A program made the position numbers and the translations under genes. A stretch of 15,389 bases of DNA from Desulfobacteraceae bacterium. GTDB lineage: Bacteria > Desulfobacterota > Desulfobacteria > Desulfobacterales > Desulfosalsimonadaceae. Shown piece after piece: positions 6,196 through 13,627 of this stretch. The notes beneath the pieces are model-generated. The model saw only the letters and a list, made by a program, of their open reading frames with translations. It searched no databases and was not told where the DNA came from. Location of the stretch: positions 1 to 15,389 of the forward strand of contig DAIEHU010000031.1 of assembly GCA_027353395.1 (NCBI GenBank), in the 5' to 3' direction. Positions within the stretch are counted from its first letter, which is position 1. The number at the start of each line of letters is the position of its first letter.

Positions 6196-6972
6196 TTAGT
6201 TGCAGGTTTTTCCAGAACCGGCGGGGCAACATGCGCCGCCGCTTTTCTGTCGGCTCGTGAGCGCGGCCACCAGCTTGTCCTTATCGGTTGAACCGGTGAA
6301 TTTTCCGATCATCGAACCGGGAGGGGCCAGAAATGCGGTTACGGGTTCAGCGGGTTTTTCTTCAAGCCCTAAACTTTTCACCATGCGTTGTTCCGACGGA
6401 CCGGTTCCCTTAAAGATCACCACTTCGGTGATCGGACCATATTGTATATCGTCTTTAAAATCGACCACACCCTTCATGGCGCTGGCATTTGCCTTGACAT
6501 CATCGCCCTGAACACAGACAAAAACAAATTTCCCCTCCTGGAGTGCTTTGAGGCACTGGGTGGACAGGGGCCCCACAATGGAGCTAAGAATCCTCTCCTC
6601 AGTAAAATCTCGGGGGAACCCGCCGGTGATCGCGCCGTTCGGGGCAACCACAAGAACCAGCGGCATGGGTGCGCGGTCGACCTTGTACAAATTCACCACG
6701 TCGATCTGTTTCGGGTCTTTAATATCAACAAAATGGGCGTCGGCCTTGTCCTTCAAACCGGCGGCAATCGTTTCAAAACTTGCTTTCTTTTCTTTGACGA
6801 TATCGTTCATTTCAGAATAAAAAAACGCCAGCACATAGTGATCCGCCTTCCAGGATGTTTCAAAGGCCTTCATGCCGGAAGCCGCATTTTGCGCATCCGC
6901 CGCCCATGATGCAGACACCATAAAAGCGCCGGCAATCAGTGTAACCATTCCAATCAATAAGCTTTTTTTCAT
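6196..6972 (-). CDS. Periplasmic thioredoxin-fold-like protein with Cys-rich C-terminus
   Basis: 258 residues: signal peptide (1-24, cleaved after ASWA), then a region that looks like a thioredoxin fold (YVLAFFYSEMND, a VDIKDPKQIDVVNLYKV strand-helix, and cis-Pro-like APMPLVLVV at about 101-109), followed by a second alpha/beta half. The usual CxxC is missing: the place after FFYSE has Met-Asn-Asp. Cysteines instead occur at 140 and 153 and in a C-terminal tail GGACCPAGSGKTCN (Cys248, 249, 257). The tail resembles a metal or metalloid binding patch. It is the first structural gene after arsR (13-base gap, AAGGAGATGG upstream), so it may be a periplasmic sensor or substrate carrier for the ABC transporter. 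I do not know a named family. Confidence 0.78.
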   Translation of the reverse strand: MKKSLLIGMVTLIAGAFMVSASWAADAQNAASGMKAFETSWKADHYVLAFFYSEMNDIVKEKKASFETIAAGLKDKADAHFVDIKDPKQIDVVNLYKVDRAPMPLVLVVAPNGAITGGFPRDFTEERILSSIVGPLSTQCLKALQEGKFVFVCVQGDDVKANASAMKGVVDFKDDIQYGPITEVVIFKGTGPSEQRMVKSLGLEEKPAEPVTAFLAPPGSMIGKFTGSTDKDKLVAALTSRQKSGGACCPAGSGKTCN

Positions 6973-6985
6973 TTAACCATCTCCT

Positions 6986-7372
6986 TTAATGTGTTTGATT
7001 ATTTTTGTAGTGTTTGCAGTTTTTTTGTTCAGTGTCACAATCGGCGATGTGTTCAAGGGCTATGCGATCCTGAAGAATGACCGGATCTGTCGCCAAAGAG
7101 TCGGCAAGCCAGTTGATGAGCGGCAGCATCGCAGGTTCCCGTGTTTCATCCGCCAGCCGGTAATATACCCACCGGCTGTCCTTTCGGGAGGTCACCAGTC
7201 CCGCTGTTTGCAGAAGACCCATGTGCCGGGACACTGTCGGGGCCGATATCCGCAAGAGTTCAATAATATGACAGGCGCACAATTCTTTCTGATGCATCAA
7301 TGCCATTAACACCCGCACCCGGTTGCCGTCCGAAACTGCTTTGGTTATGAGAATCGTTTTTTTCATATTCAT
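6986..7372 (-). CDS. arsR: ArsR/SmtB-family metalloid-responsive repressor
   Basis: 128 residues with the winged-helix fold of ArsR regulators. ELCACH (30-35) is the As(III)/Sb(III) binding motif (Cys32, Cys34; usually ELCVCDL), SAPTVSRHMGLLQTAGLV is the recognition helix, and SRWVYYRL is the wing. Extra C-terminal cysteines (112 and 119) could provide third thiols. Binding of arsenite would release it from the operator, here probably the dyad at 7401-7416. It heads the leftward operon and is followed 13 bases later by the periplasmic gene. The ribosome binding site is weak, and the start could be two codons later (MKK at 7366). Confidence 0.93.
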   Translation of the reverse strand: MNMKKTILITKAVSDGNRVRVLMALMHQKELCACHIIELLRISAPTVSRHMGLLQTAGLVTSRKDSRWVYYRLADETREPAMLPLINWLADSLATDPVILQDRIALEHIADCDTEQKNCKHYKNNQTH

Positions 7373-7400
7373 GGGATGTTTTTCATTTCCGTTGTTTTAC

Positions 7401-7416
7401 AGTTAGCCAATTAACT
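7401..7416. promoter_or_regulatory. Probable ArsR operator dyad
   Basis: AGTTA-GCCAAT-TAACT: perfect five-base arms around six bases in AT-rich DNA, 29 bases upstream of the arsR start and just downstream of the proposed promoter on the minus strand. The place and AT-rich dyad form fit autoregulated ArsR-family operators. Binding is inferred. Confidence 0.45.
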
Positions 7417-7436
7417 AAGTATAATTTTGAAAGCAT

Positions 7437-7465
7437 CATTTATATTGCGCCACAAATGATGTCAA
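7437..7465 (-). promoter_or_regulatory. Proposed arsR promoter
   Basis: On the minus strand TTGACA (7465-7460) is a perfect -35 box. The -10 is either TAAATG (7442-7437, 17-base spacing) or TATAAA (7444-7439, 15-base spacing). A further TATACT at 7423-7418 has no -35 match. The transcript would then cross the AGTTA/TAACT dyad before arsR. Confidence 0.5.
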
Positions 7466-7563
7466 GAAAAAACTGACCCCGGAAAAAGCTTCCGTGTGAA
7501 ACCGTGGTGCGGAAAAACTTAGTGTCGCAAACGATTTTCATTTTTTCAAAATAAAAATACGGT

Positions 7564-7725
7564 TTACAGGAACGTCCAGGAGGCATCCGGAGACGGGCCT
7601 GTTTTTTCAATAAATTCACCTGGGAAAAACATACAATACCCGCCCAGAATATCCAGCCAAGAAAAGGACTTCCAGTTGAAGGTCAGATCAATTTCCTGCC
7701 CCAGGTCACGGCCGGATGTACCGGT
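7564..7725 (-). pseudogene. Remnant of an alginate-export-type outer-membrane protein
   Basis: A 53-codon frame closed by TGA upstream (7726-7728) and TAA (7564-7566) and without a start codon or ribosome site. It reads LGQEIDLTFNWKSFSWL, then GGYCMFFPGEFIEKTGPSPD and ASWTFL. This matches the last strands of alginate-export/porin-like beta-barrels, where EIDLT...GY.HFF.G..I..TGPS.DA.W is characteristic. The final aromatic-ended strand is cut off. It lies between the arsR promoter and the end of the right-hand ars operon, so it is the leftover 3' end of a deleted gene. Recognised from memory of the family only. Confidence 0.5.
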
Positions 7726-7743
7726 TCATCCCTGCGCTGGGCT

Positions 7744-7980
7744 TTACCCGGATAATACCAGGCGTCTTTTTTTCATCGAGTGTAAAATAATGAAAGAGCC
7801 GTAAAATAGAAACAGCCCAAAAGCCAGGATCGCCGCTTGCGCACCCAGGGCGGAAACCAGGATGAGTGCATATCCAAAAGCTAACCGGCGCGTGGTTTTT
7901 GGCGCGTCCGGTTGAGCGGCTTTGGTTTTGTTATGTAATATTCTCAAGAATCTCGACCACGCTCTGAACGCACGGAACAC
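7744..7980 (-). CDS. Possible small membrane protein
   Basis: A 78-codon frame whose first 17 codons overlap the end of the C_GCAxxG_C_C gene in another frame. Residues 1-32 are basic; residues 34-68 form one long or two short hydrophobic segments (AFGYALILVSALGAQAAILA is typical), ending in KKRR. The N-terminus lacks a clear ribosome binding site, so the true start, if any, may be inside (no good internal ATG). The hydrophobic-plus-basic layout is protein-like, and the frame ends just before the barrel remnant. It could be a small integral protein of the operon or a chance frame. Confidence 0.35.
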   Translation of the reverse strand: MFRAFRAWSRFLRILHNKTKAAQPDAPKTTRRLAFGYALILVSALGAQAAILAFGLFLFYGSFIILHSMKKRRLVLSG

Positions 7981-8371
7981 ATATCTTGTTCAGCATGTCA
8001 TTCTCCTTGAAGGATTTCTGACCTTCTTCTGCTGTCAACTCACAACCATGCAACAATTTACGGCAAATATATGTGCCATGTTTTTTAGCAAATTGGTCCA
8101 TGAGTTCTCGTGTCTTTGTGTAGGTCATTTCTTGGGCCGACCGGTCGTCCTTTTCCGCTCTTCCATACTTTGCACCAATAACCATTATCCCGCCAGTCAC
8201 GGCGCCACAGACTTCCTCTTTTCGCCCCATTCCAGCGCCAAACCCACAAGCGATCTTCAAAGCATTGTTCTTTTCGAACCGCAAATCTTCGCAGAAAGAG
8301 TAAAATACTGCCTGTGCGCAATTATAACCTTCCAGAAATTTTGAAACTGCTCGTTCACTCTTGGTCATCAT
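7931..8371 (-). CDS. C_GCAxxG_C_C family redox/metal-binding protein
   Basis: About 146 residues starting at tandem ATGs (8371 and 8368) with GGAGG just upstream; the longer frame to 8467 overlaps the preceding thioredoxin gene and adds unrelated sequence. The family's cysteine pattern is clear: GYNCAQAV near the N-terminus, ACGFGAGMGRKEEVCGAVTG in the middle, then TYICRKLL and HGCEL, and ICVPCVQSVVEIL at the end. These helical proteins are often found beside redox enzymes, metal-resistance or molybdenum genes in anaerobes and probably bind a metal or a redox cofactor; no reaction is established. The gene is 22 bases after the small thioredoxin gene and is the last solid gene of the arsC-led operon. 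Confidence 0.85.
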   Translation of the reverse strand: MMTKSERAVSKFLEGYNCAQAVFYSFCEDLRFEKNNALKIACGFGAGMGRKEEVCGAVTGGIMVIGAKYGRAEKDDRSAQEMTYTKTRELMDQFAKKHGTYICRKLLHGCELTAEEGQKSFKENDMLNKICVPCVQSVVEILENIT

Positions 8372-8393
8372 TCCTCCCTCTTGGCGCAATCTT

Positions 8394-8630
8394 TTATTCA
8401 ATGCCGAGAAGCCGTTTGATCTTGGGTTTTCTCGGGAGCCATTTACCTCTGTGGCGGATCTCGCCATCCACGATCAGCACCGGTGTCATAGGAAAATATT
8501 TGAGGAAGGATTTGAAGTCGGTCACGTGCAGGACTTCCGCGTCAATGTTGTTTTCCTTTACTACCTCTTTGGTGCGTTTGCACAATATCTTGCAAAACGG
8601 GCAACCAGGGCCAATAACTTCGATTTTCAT
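8394..8630 (-). CDS. Small thioredoxin-like protein with CPFC motif (possible ArsE counterpart)
   Basis: 78 residues in the MTH895/TM0996 type of minimal thioredoxin/glutaredoxin proteins: strand MKIEVIGPG, then Cys10-Pro-Phe-Cys13, an extra Cys17, TPVLIVDGEI with the cis-Pro (about residues 49-58), and a C-terminal helix. Its ATG overlaps the RND stop (ATGA, 8627-8630) and AAAGGAG lies eight bases upstream. It has no signal peptide, so it works in the cytoplasm, as a disulfide reductase or thiol carrier. Being in one operon with ArsF- and ArsG-like genes, it may fill the place of ArsE in the arsEFG aromatic-arsenical system; that link rests on context. Family assignment is good. Confidence 0.85.
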   Translation of the reverse strand: MKIEVIGPGCPFCKILCKRTKEVVKENNIDAEVLHVTDFKSFLKYFPMTPVLIVDGEIRHRGKWLPRKPKIKRLLGIE

Positions 8631-11032
8631 AATTCTTCTCCTTTGATTATATGCGTTGTAACGGGTTCATCCCGTTGCGGCCAAATTGCTTTCCACCCCC
8701 GTCTCACCCCCTGCACCCCGTCTTCAAACAGGGTATAGAAAATCGGGACATACAGAAGCGTTAAAAAGGTGGATACCATCAGCCCACCGATAGCGACCAC
8801 GGCAAGCGGTGAAAGCCGTTCCAGGCCGATGGCGCGCTCCAGCGCAATGGGAACCATCCCCACCGCTGTTCCGAAAGCGGTCATGAGGATCGGCCGGGTG
8901 CGGACCCGGACGCTTTCTTTAAGCGCATCGATGGTGGGCATTCCTTTCTCTTTCGCGATTTCAATAAAATCAATGAGAAGGATGGAATTTTTCACTACAA
9001 TCCCGGCCAGCAGAATCATTCCCATAAAAGCGGCTGTGGACTGATGCTTGCCGGTGATGAGCAGGGACCATATGGCTCCGATAGCGGCCAGCGGTATGGC
9101 GGACATGATGGTGAGCGGATGGACGAATGATTTAAACGCCGGAATAAGGGAAAAATAAAGAAGCACCATGCCGATGGAAAGCGCCGCAGTGAGGGCAGCA
9201 AAACTTTCGGCACCCTGTTTGGAATCGCCTTCCTGGGATACCTTATAGCCGGCCGGGACGTTAAGGTCTTGAATCGCCTTTGAAACATTAACCATGATAT
9301 GGGAAAGGGCGGCTTTTTCCCTGTATCCGAACACATCGATGCTGTTTACCATATCCTGTCGGGTGAGAACGGACGGCACATACGTTTCCGTTATATCGCC
9401 CAGAAGGGAGAGCGGAATCTCGCCGGAAGGCGTATGAATCCGGTAAGACGTAATGCTGGCCATTTCCCCCCGAAAACGCTCTTCCAGACGAATCCTTACG
9501 GGGAACCCGTCTTCATTGGCCACGCGAAATATGGAAGAAACGCCGCCCTGCACCGCCGTCTGAACCTGGGCGGCGATTTCTTTTGGAGATATACCGTAAT
9601 GCGCGCACCGCTCGCGATTGGCGGTGAAAAGGATTTCCTTCTTGTCGATACCCCAGGACAGAGAAACGGATTTAAGTCCCCGGACATTGTCCATTCGCGT
9701 TTTTACCTGATTGGCGATATCATACAGCACATTCGGGTCCGGGCCGGTCACCATCACATCAATCGTGGCCCGGACGCTGGACATGGCCGTGGCCCCATAG
9801 TCAAAAACATCCACGGACTTGAGCCCCGGGATATTCAAAAATCCCTGGCGCATGGCATTTTCCACCTGCCAGATCGTCTGTTTCCGGTGATACCGGTCCT
9901 TCAGGTTTACGGTCATGTTCCCTTGCTGGGGGTTTTTACCACTGCCGAACGACACCACGGCAGGCTCCGAGCCGATGGTGGAGCTGATGGAGACAACGCC
10001 TTCCTGCTGCTGGATAATTTTCTCCATTTTCGAAACGATGGCATCGGTTTGCGCAAGGGAAGAATTGGCATCCGCCTCGAAATTAATCTTAATAATGCCC
10101 GTGTCCATGGACGGCTGAACATCCTGGCCGATGAGGGGCTTTACGAATTTTCCGCTCACCACCAACAGGATAAATGCCACAGCCAAAAATAGCAGCCGGT
10201 GTTTCAGCGCCGTATCCAGCATTCCTGCAAAAAAATCCCGGATGGCATTGACAAACCAATCGCTTCCTTTGGCGATGAAATTTTCAAACCGGTTGTTGTG
10301 ATGACTGGCCTTGAGAATATACGGCGCACAAATCGGAATAATGGTGACGGAAACGATGTAGGAACTGATGAGCGCAATAGTCAGGGAAAGAGACAGGGGC
10401 CTTAAAACGGTCTGAACATAACCGCCGATAAAGATGATGGGAAGCAGCACGACAATCGTGGCATATGTGCCTGAAAATATGGCAAGCATGACTTCTTCAG
10501 TGCCGCCGGCTACCAGTTTTTTCAGATCCTTTTCTTCACCCCGATAATGGCGCTCAATGTTTTCAATCACCACAATCGCGTCATCTAACAACATCCCCAC
10601 TGCCAGAATCACTCCTGTCAAGGTCACCATGTGAAACTCAAACCCGAATATCCACATCACGGCAAAGGTGATCAGGTACGTAAACGGAATGGATATGGCG
10701 CAAAGCAGCATAGCCCGGATATTCCCCAGAAACAGGAAGATGACTACCACAGTGACAAGAATGGCTTCTCTAAGCGCCGAAAGCATGTTTTCCACGCTGA
10801 GTTCGATGAGATTTTTCTGGGTGCAGCTGACGTCAAAATTAATGTACGGGTATTTGGCTGCAAGCTTCGGGAGATCATTCTCCAATGAAGCACTAAAAGG
10901 CCGGGCTTCATCCTGACGTTGCTCAACACGATTTACAAGACCGAGCTTCCCGACAGGGGAAGTGAGCGGAACACCCTCAGGCCCAACTTTCAACTGAATG
11001 CAAAGCAAGAATAAAGACCAGAACACAGGCAA
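8627..11032 (-). pseudogene. RND efflux permease, N-terminal quarter deleted
   Basis: An 801-codon frame with the body of an RND (HAE-type) proton-driven pump. TM2-TM6 are present, with the proton-relay Asp150-Asp151 in AVGMLLDDAIVVIEN; the second porter/docking half and TM7-TM12 follow, with the relay Lys in GIVVKNSILLID. Aligned on the paired Asp (AcrB 407/408), about 257-290 residues are missing: TM1 and the first porter subdomains. The frame has no ATG or ribosome site; it can start only at TTG 11032 because a stop precedes it. The properly signalled start just upstream (GTG 11051) is in another frame and terminates. An intact pump is therefore not made. The stop overlaps the thioredoxin ATG. 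Substrate cannot be told. Confidence 0.8.
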
Positions 11033-11051
11033 TTCTTAATCGTAATTTCAC
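10977..11051 (-). pseudogene. Orphan signal-peptide start joined to the RND fragment
   Basis: GTG at 11051, with AGGAG (11063-11059) eight bases upstream, opens a 24-codon frame that is a complete signal peptide: basic KLRLR, a hydrophobic core with VLVFILALHS, and a VESWA cleavage region, then TGA. This is how a TolC-like or membrane-fusion gene begins. The rest of that gene is gone, and the RND fragment follows out of frame, so this appears to be the left side of a deletion junction. Confidence 0.55.
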
Positions 11052-11102
11052 AAATAATCTCCTTTCAAAATTAACATCCTCGTTATAAAAAGTTAGGGCT
11101 TC

Positions 11103-11798
11103 TTAGAAATTGATAACTTTGAAAATGTATTTTAAGCAAAAATACACCCCCACAAGAACAAACAGGCCGCCCGTGATGCGGCGGAACCAGCGTTCAAACA
11201 CCGCCAGCCGGTTGAAAAACAACCCAGCGATCCTTCCGCTCCAAGCGATGATCACCGCGAACCCGATGACCGGTGCGGCGGTCCCGATGCCGTAAAGCAG
11301 GGGCAGAAAAAAACGGGACTGCAATTTCAGGGACAAGGGAATGACCCCGCCGAAAAAAAGCGCGGCAGACACCGGACAAAACGCCAGGGCGAACAAAAAC
11401 CCGAGGGCCACCGCGCCCGGCATGCCGCTGTCCCCCAGTTTCTTAAGCAGGTTGGCGTTTACATTTAACGATGGCAGCCTCAATGGCACAAGTTCCAGAA
11501 TAAACAGGCCGGCCACCAGCAGGATGGGGCCCAAAATTTTGCTCATGTGGGCCTGGAGAAAATTGGAAACAAAGGGAATGGAAATGAGTCCCGCAATAAT
11601 GGCAGTGGCGATCAGGACATAGGTCACCGTCCGTCCAATGGTATAGGCAATCGCGGCCCAAACCGTGGCGTAGGGCGAGTTGATCTGTCTGCCGATATAG
11701 GTGGTGGCCGCGATGTTGGTGGCCATGGGACACGGACTGATGGACGTCAGAATGCCGAGCCAGATCACGGAAACGATTTGCGCCACACTGAATTCCAT
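11103..11798 (-). CDS. arsG: ArsG-family permease (CcdA/TauE-like), proposed aromatic-arsenical efflux
   Basis: 231 residues from the ATG at 11798, two bases after the arsF stop (AAGGA upstream); the frame could extend six codons into arsF. Six or so membrane helices in the CcdA/DsbD arrangement, with the paired Cys23 (SISPCPMATN) and Cys141 (LAFCPVSAALFFGG), each followed by Pro, as in the reductant-conducting family. CcdA members pass electrons from cytoplasmic thioredoxin to the periplasm; ArsG-family members, encoded with ArsF, are described as permeases for trivalent aromatic arsenicals. Immediate linkage to the ArsF-like gene supports ArsG. A thiol-electron conduit feeding ArsF is the main alternative. 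Symbol given at family level. Confidence 0.75.
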   Translation of the reverse strand: MEFSVAQIVSVIWLGILTSISPCPMATNIAATTYIGRQINSPYATVWAAIAYTIGRTVTYVLIATAIIAGLISIPFVSNFLQAHMSKILGPILLVAGLFILELVPLRLPSLNVNANLLKKLGDSGMPGAVALGFLFALAFCPVSAALFFGGVIPLSLKLQSRFFLPLLYGIGTAAPVIGFAVIIAWSGRIAGLFFNRLAVFERWFRRITGGLFVLVGVYFCLKYIFKVINF

Positions 11799-11800
11799 GA

Positions 11801-12250
11801 TTATTCCTTCAGCCAATCTTTGATTTCGGTATAGACGTAATTATCGAACTGTTCCTCGTCATGGACAAACTCCCAGATCTTTTCGAGATTTTTCCACCTG
11901 ACCTCCTTGCCGTCTTTCATTTCGGAAACAATCAGGGATTTGGTGTAAAGCTGGTAATCCGTGTTGTAATGTTCATTGGCCGGCTCATCCACGTTGATCA
12001 CCCGAAAAACCAATTTGCCGGTCTTCAGCTCATTTTCAAAATGAAATTTGATCGCCTGGGTGGATTGTTCTTCAATCTTATGGCAGGTGGGGCAGCGGAT
12101 CGTGTTATGAAAATAGGTGACAACAATGGAATGGGCCGGTTTCTGAACTTCCGTTGCTTTATCCCCGGCCGAAACCGTTTGAACGGCAAATGCAAGCATG
12201 AAAAAAAAGAGCCAGGTAAACACATACTTTTGTTTTTGAATCAATTGCAT
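11801..12250 (-). CDS. arsF: ArsF-family periplasmic thioredoxin-like protein
   Basis: 149 residues: signal peptide (1-28, hydrophobic 11-25), then VVTYFHNTIRCPTCHKIEEQ with the redox pair Cys53 and Cys56, and a thioredoxin-like body with no second Cys. This is the pattern of the nitrophenyl-compound nitroreductase subunit ArsF family, known from Shewanella arsEFG, where ArsE and ArsF together reduce nitro-arsenicals such as roxarsone or nitarsone. AGGAGA lies about eight bases upstream of the ATG. The gene follows the flavoprotein by 12 bases and is nearly fused to arsG. A generic periplasmic disulfide reductase working with the CcdA-like ArsG is the alternative; either way the pair is a unit. 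Confidence 0.75.
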   Translation of the reverse strand: MQLIQKQKYVFTWLFFFMLAFAVQTVSAGDKATEVQKPAHSIVVTYFHNTIRCPTCHKIEEQSTQAIKFHFENELKTGKLVFRVINVDEPANEHYNTDYQLYTKSLIVSEMKDGKEVRWKNLEKIWEFVHDEEQFDNYVYTEIKDWLKE

Positions 12251-12262
12251 GAAAAAATCTCC

Positions 12263-13615
12263 TTAAAAATTACAATGATTTAGCCATTTAGCCGCCGCCG
12301 TCTGCACAGGATCCCACGGCGACGACAATGGCGGGGTGTACGATAAGTCATAATCAACAAGATCTGCGACCGTCAGGCCGGAATATAAGGCGGCTGCGAT
12401 AATATCGATCCGTTTTGAAATTTCCGCCCCATGCTGCCCGATGATTTGCGCGCCGAGTAGCCGACCGGTGGTTCGATCCCCCGTCAAACCAATGTGCATC
12501 GATGTTGCACCGGGATAATAGGCCTTGTGGTCCGGCGCTTCCATATCAATTGTTATGGGATCAAAGCCATGCGCCTTGGCTTCGATATCCCGCAATCCGG
12601 TCCGGGCCGCCACAAGATCAAACACTTTCAGGGACTGGGTGCCGACAATGCCTTTGAATGTCGCGTTACCCGCCGCGGCGTTTTCCCCGGCGATGCGTCC
12701 CTGTTTGTGGGCGGTCGTGCCCAGGGGCATGTAGGTGTATTCTCCGGTCAGGCGGTGCAGGGTCTGGGCGCAGTCGCCAGCCGCATAGATGTCCGGAGCA
12801 TGGGTTTCCATTTTTTCATTCACCCGGATGGCCCCGGTTTTTCCCAGTGGAATGTTCGCGTCCGCCGCCAGTTCAACAGAAGGCTTTGCGCCCGCTGCGA
12901 CCAGGATGAATTCCGATTCCGCGATGGTTTCCTCTCCGGAATAGACGGTCAGATGACCGCCTGTTTTCTCAATTAGTGAAATTTTTATTCCGGTAAACAC
13001 CCGGATGCCTCGGGCCTTCAGCATGTCTTCCAGCAGGTCCCCGAATTTCTTATCTACCGACGGCATAACGGAAGCCGCCATTTCAATTATCATAACGGAA
13101 ATTCCCCGTCGACATAGGCTTTCGGCCATTTCCATGCCGATGTACCCGCTGCCGATAATGGTGGCGCGACCGGGGCGGAATTTCTCCAGATACGCCCGGA
13201 CAGCCAGTCCATCACCCATGAACCGCATGAAAAACACCCCCGGCAGATCACAGCCGGGAATCGGCGGACGGGCCGACGCCGCGCCCGTAGCGATAATCAG
13301 CTTGTCATAGGGGAAGGCGGTTCCGCTATTTGCTTTATTCACTGCAACGACTTGTTTCTGTTTATTATTTATGCAAGTGACGGTTTGGTTCAGCATCCAG
13401 CGGATGCCGGATTCCTGCAACTGATCCATGCTCCGGTGCGCCAGACTCCGCCAGTCTTCCACCTCGCCGCCGATATAAAACGGCAGCCCGCAGATGCTGA
13501 AATTCGGGTATGCGTCCTTTATAAGAACAGTCACTTCCGATTCCGGGTCAAATTCCCGAACACGCAATCCCGCGCTGATGCCGGCGTCGCTTCCACCGAT
13601 GATCAAAATCCGCAT
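12263..13615 (-). CDS. FAD/NAD(P) oxidoreductase, CoA-disulfide-reductase-like
   Basis: 450 residues with the class I pyridine-nucleotide-disulfide reductase layout: FAD motif GGSDAGISAG (7-16), redox Cys42 in NFSICGLPFY, the ATG motif in LIIATGAASARPP, the NAD(P) motif ATIIGSGYIGMEMAE, the second FAD segment DIYAAGDCAQ, and a C-terminal dimerisation domain. A single active-site Cys, as in CoA-disulfide reductase, NADH oxidase and NADH peroxidase/persulfide reductase, separates it from glutathione reductase-type CxxxxC enzymes. In sulfur-metabolising anaerobes such enzymes often reduce CoA-persulfides or polysulfide. Its place between acr3 and arsF (12-base gap to acr3) suggests it supplies reducing power to thiol carriers for arsenate or organoarsenical reduction; that is inference. 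Confidence 0.88.
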   Translation of the reverse strand: MRILIIGGSDAGISAGLRVREFDPESEVTVLIKDAYPNFSICGLPFYIGGEVEDWRSLAHRSMDQLQESGIRWMLNQTVTCINNKQKQVVAVNKANSGTAFPYDKLIIATGAASARPPIPGCDLPGVFFMRFMGDGLAVRAYLEKFRPGRATIIGSGYIGMEMAESLCRRGISVMIIEMAASVMPSVDKKFGDLLEDMLKARGIRVFTGIKISLIEKTGGHLTVYSGEETIAESEFILVAAGAKPSVELAADANIPLGKTGAIRVNEKMETHAPDIYAAGDCAQTLHRLTGEYTYMPLGTTAHKQGRIAGENAAAGNATFKGIVGTQSLKVFDLVAARTGLRDIEAKAHGFDPITIDMEAPDHKAYYPGATSMHIGLTGDRTTGRLLGAQIIGQHGAEISKRIDIIAAALYSGLTVADLVDYDLSYTPPLSSPWDPVQTAAAKWLNHCNF

Positions 13616-13627
13616 AATGTCATCCCG

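Noticed and set aside
7480..7494. CGGAA-N5-TTCCG hairpin as terminator of the right-hand operon
   Set aside because: Only five pairs, and the T-run on the minus strand begins about ten bases after the stem; too weak to claim.
7447..7549. 33-codon minus-strand ORF (MKIVCDTKFF start) upstream of arsR
   Set aside because: No ribosome binding site, overlaps the proposed promoter, and no protein-like composition.
8372..8467. Longer N-terminus for the C_GCAxxG_C_C protein
   Set aside because: It overlaps the thioredoxin-like gene in another frame; GGAGG lies just before the ATGATG at 8371-8366.
9299..10192. Long plus-strand ORF opposite the RND gene
   Set aside because: Antisense shadow of a well-recognised RND sequence; its translation is rich in Arg/Gly/His and matches nothing.
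10977..10979. TGA after the orphan signal peptide as a second selenocysteine codon
   Set aside because: The reading beyond it (GCSAHFPCREARSC) shows no known protein, soon meets another stop and leaves the RND frame unused, so a deletion junction explains it better.
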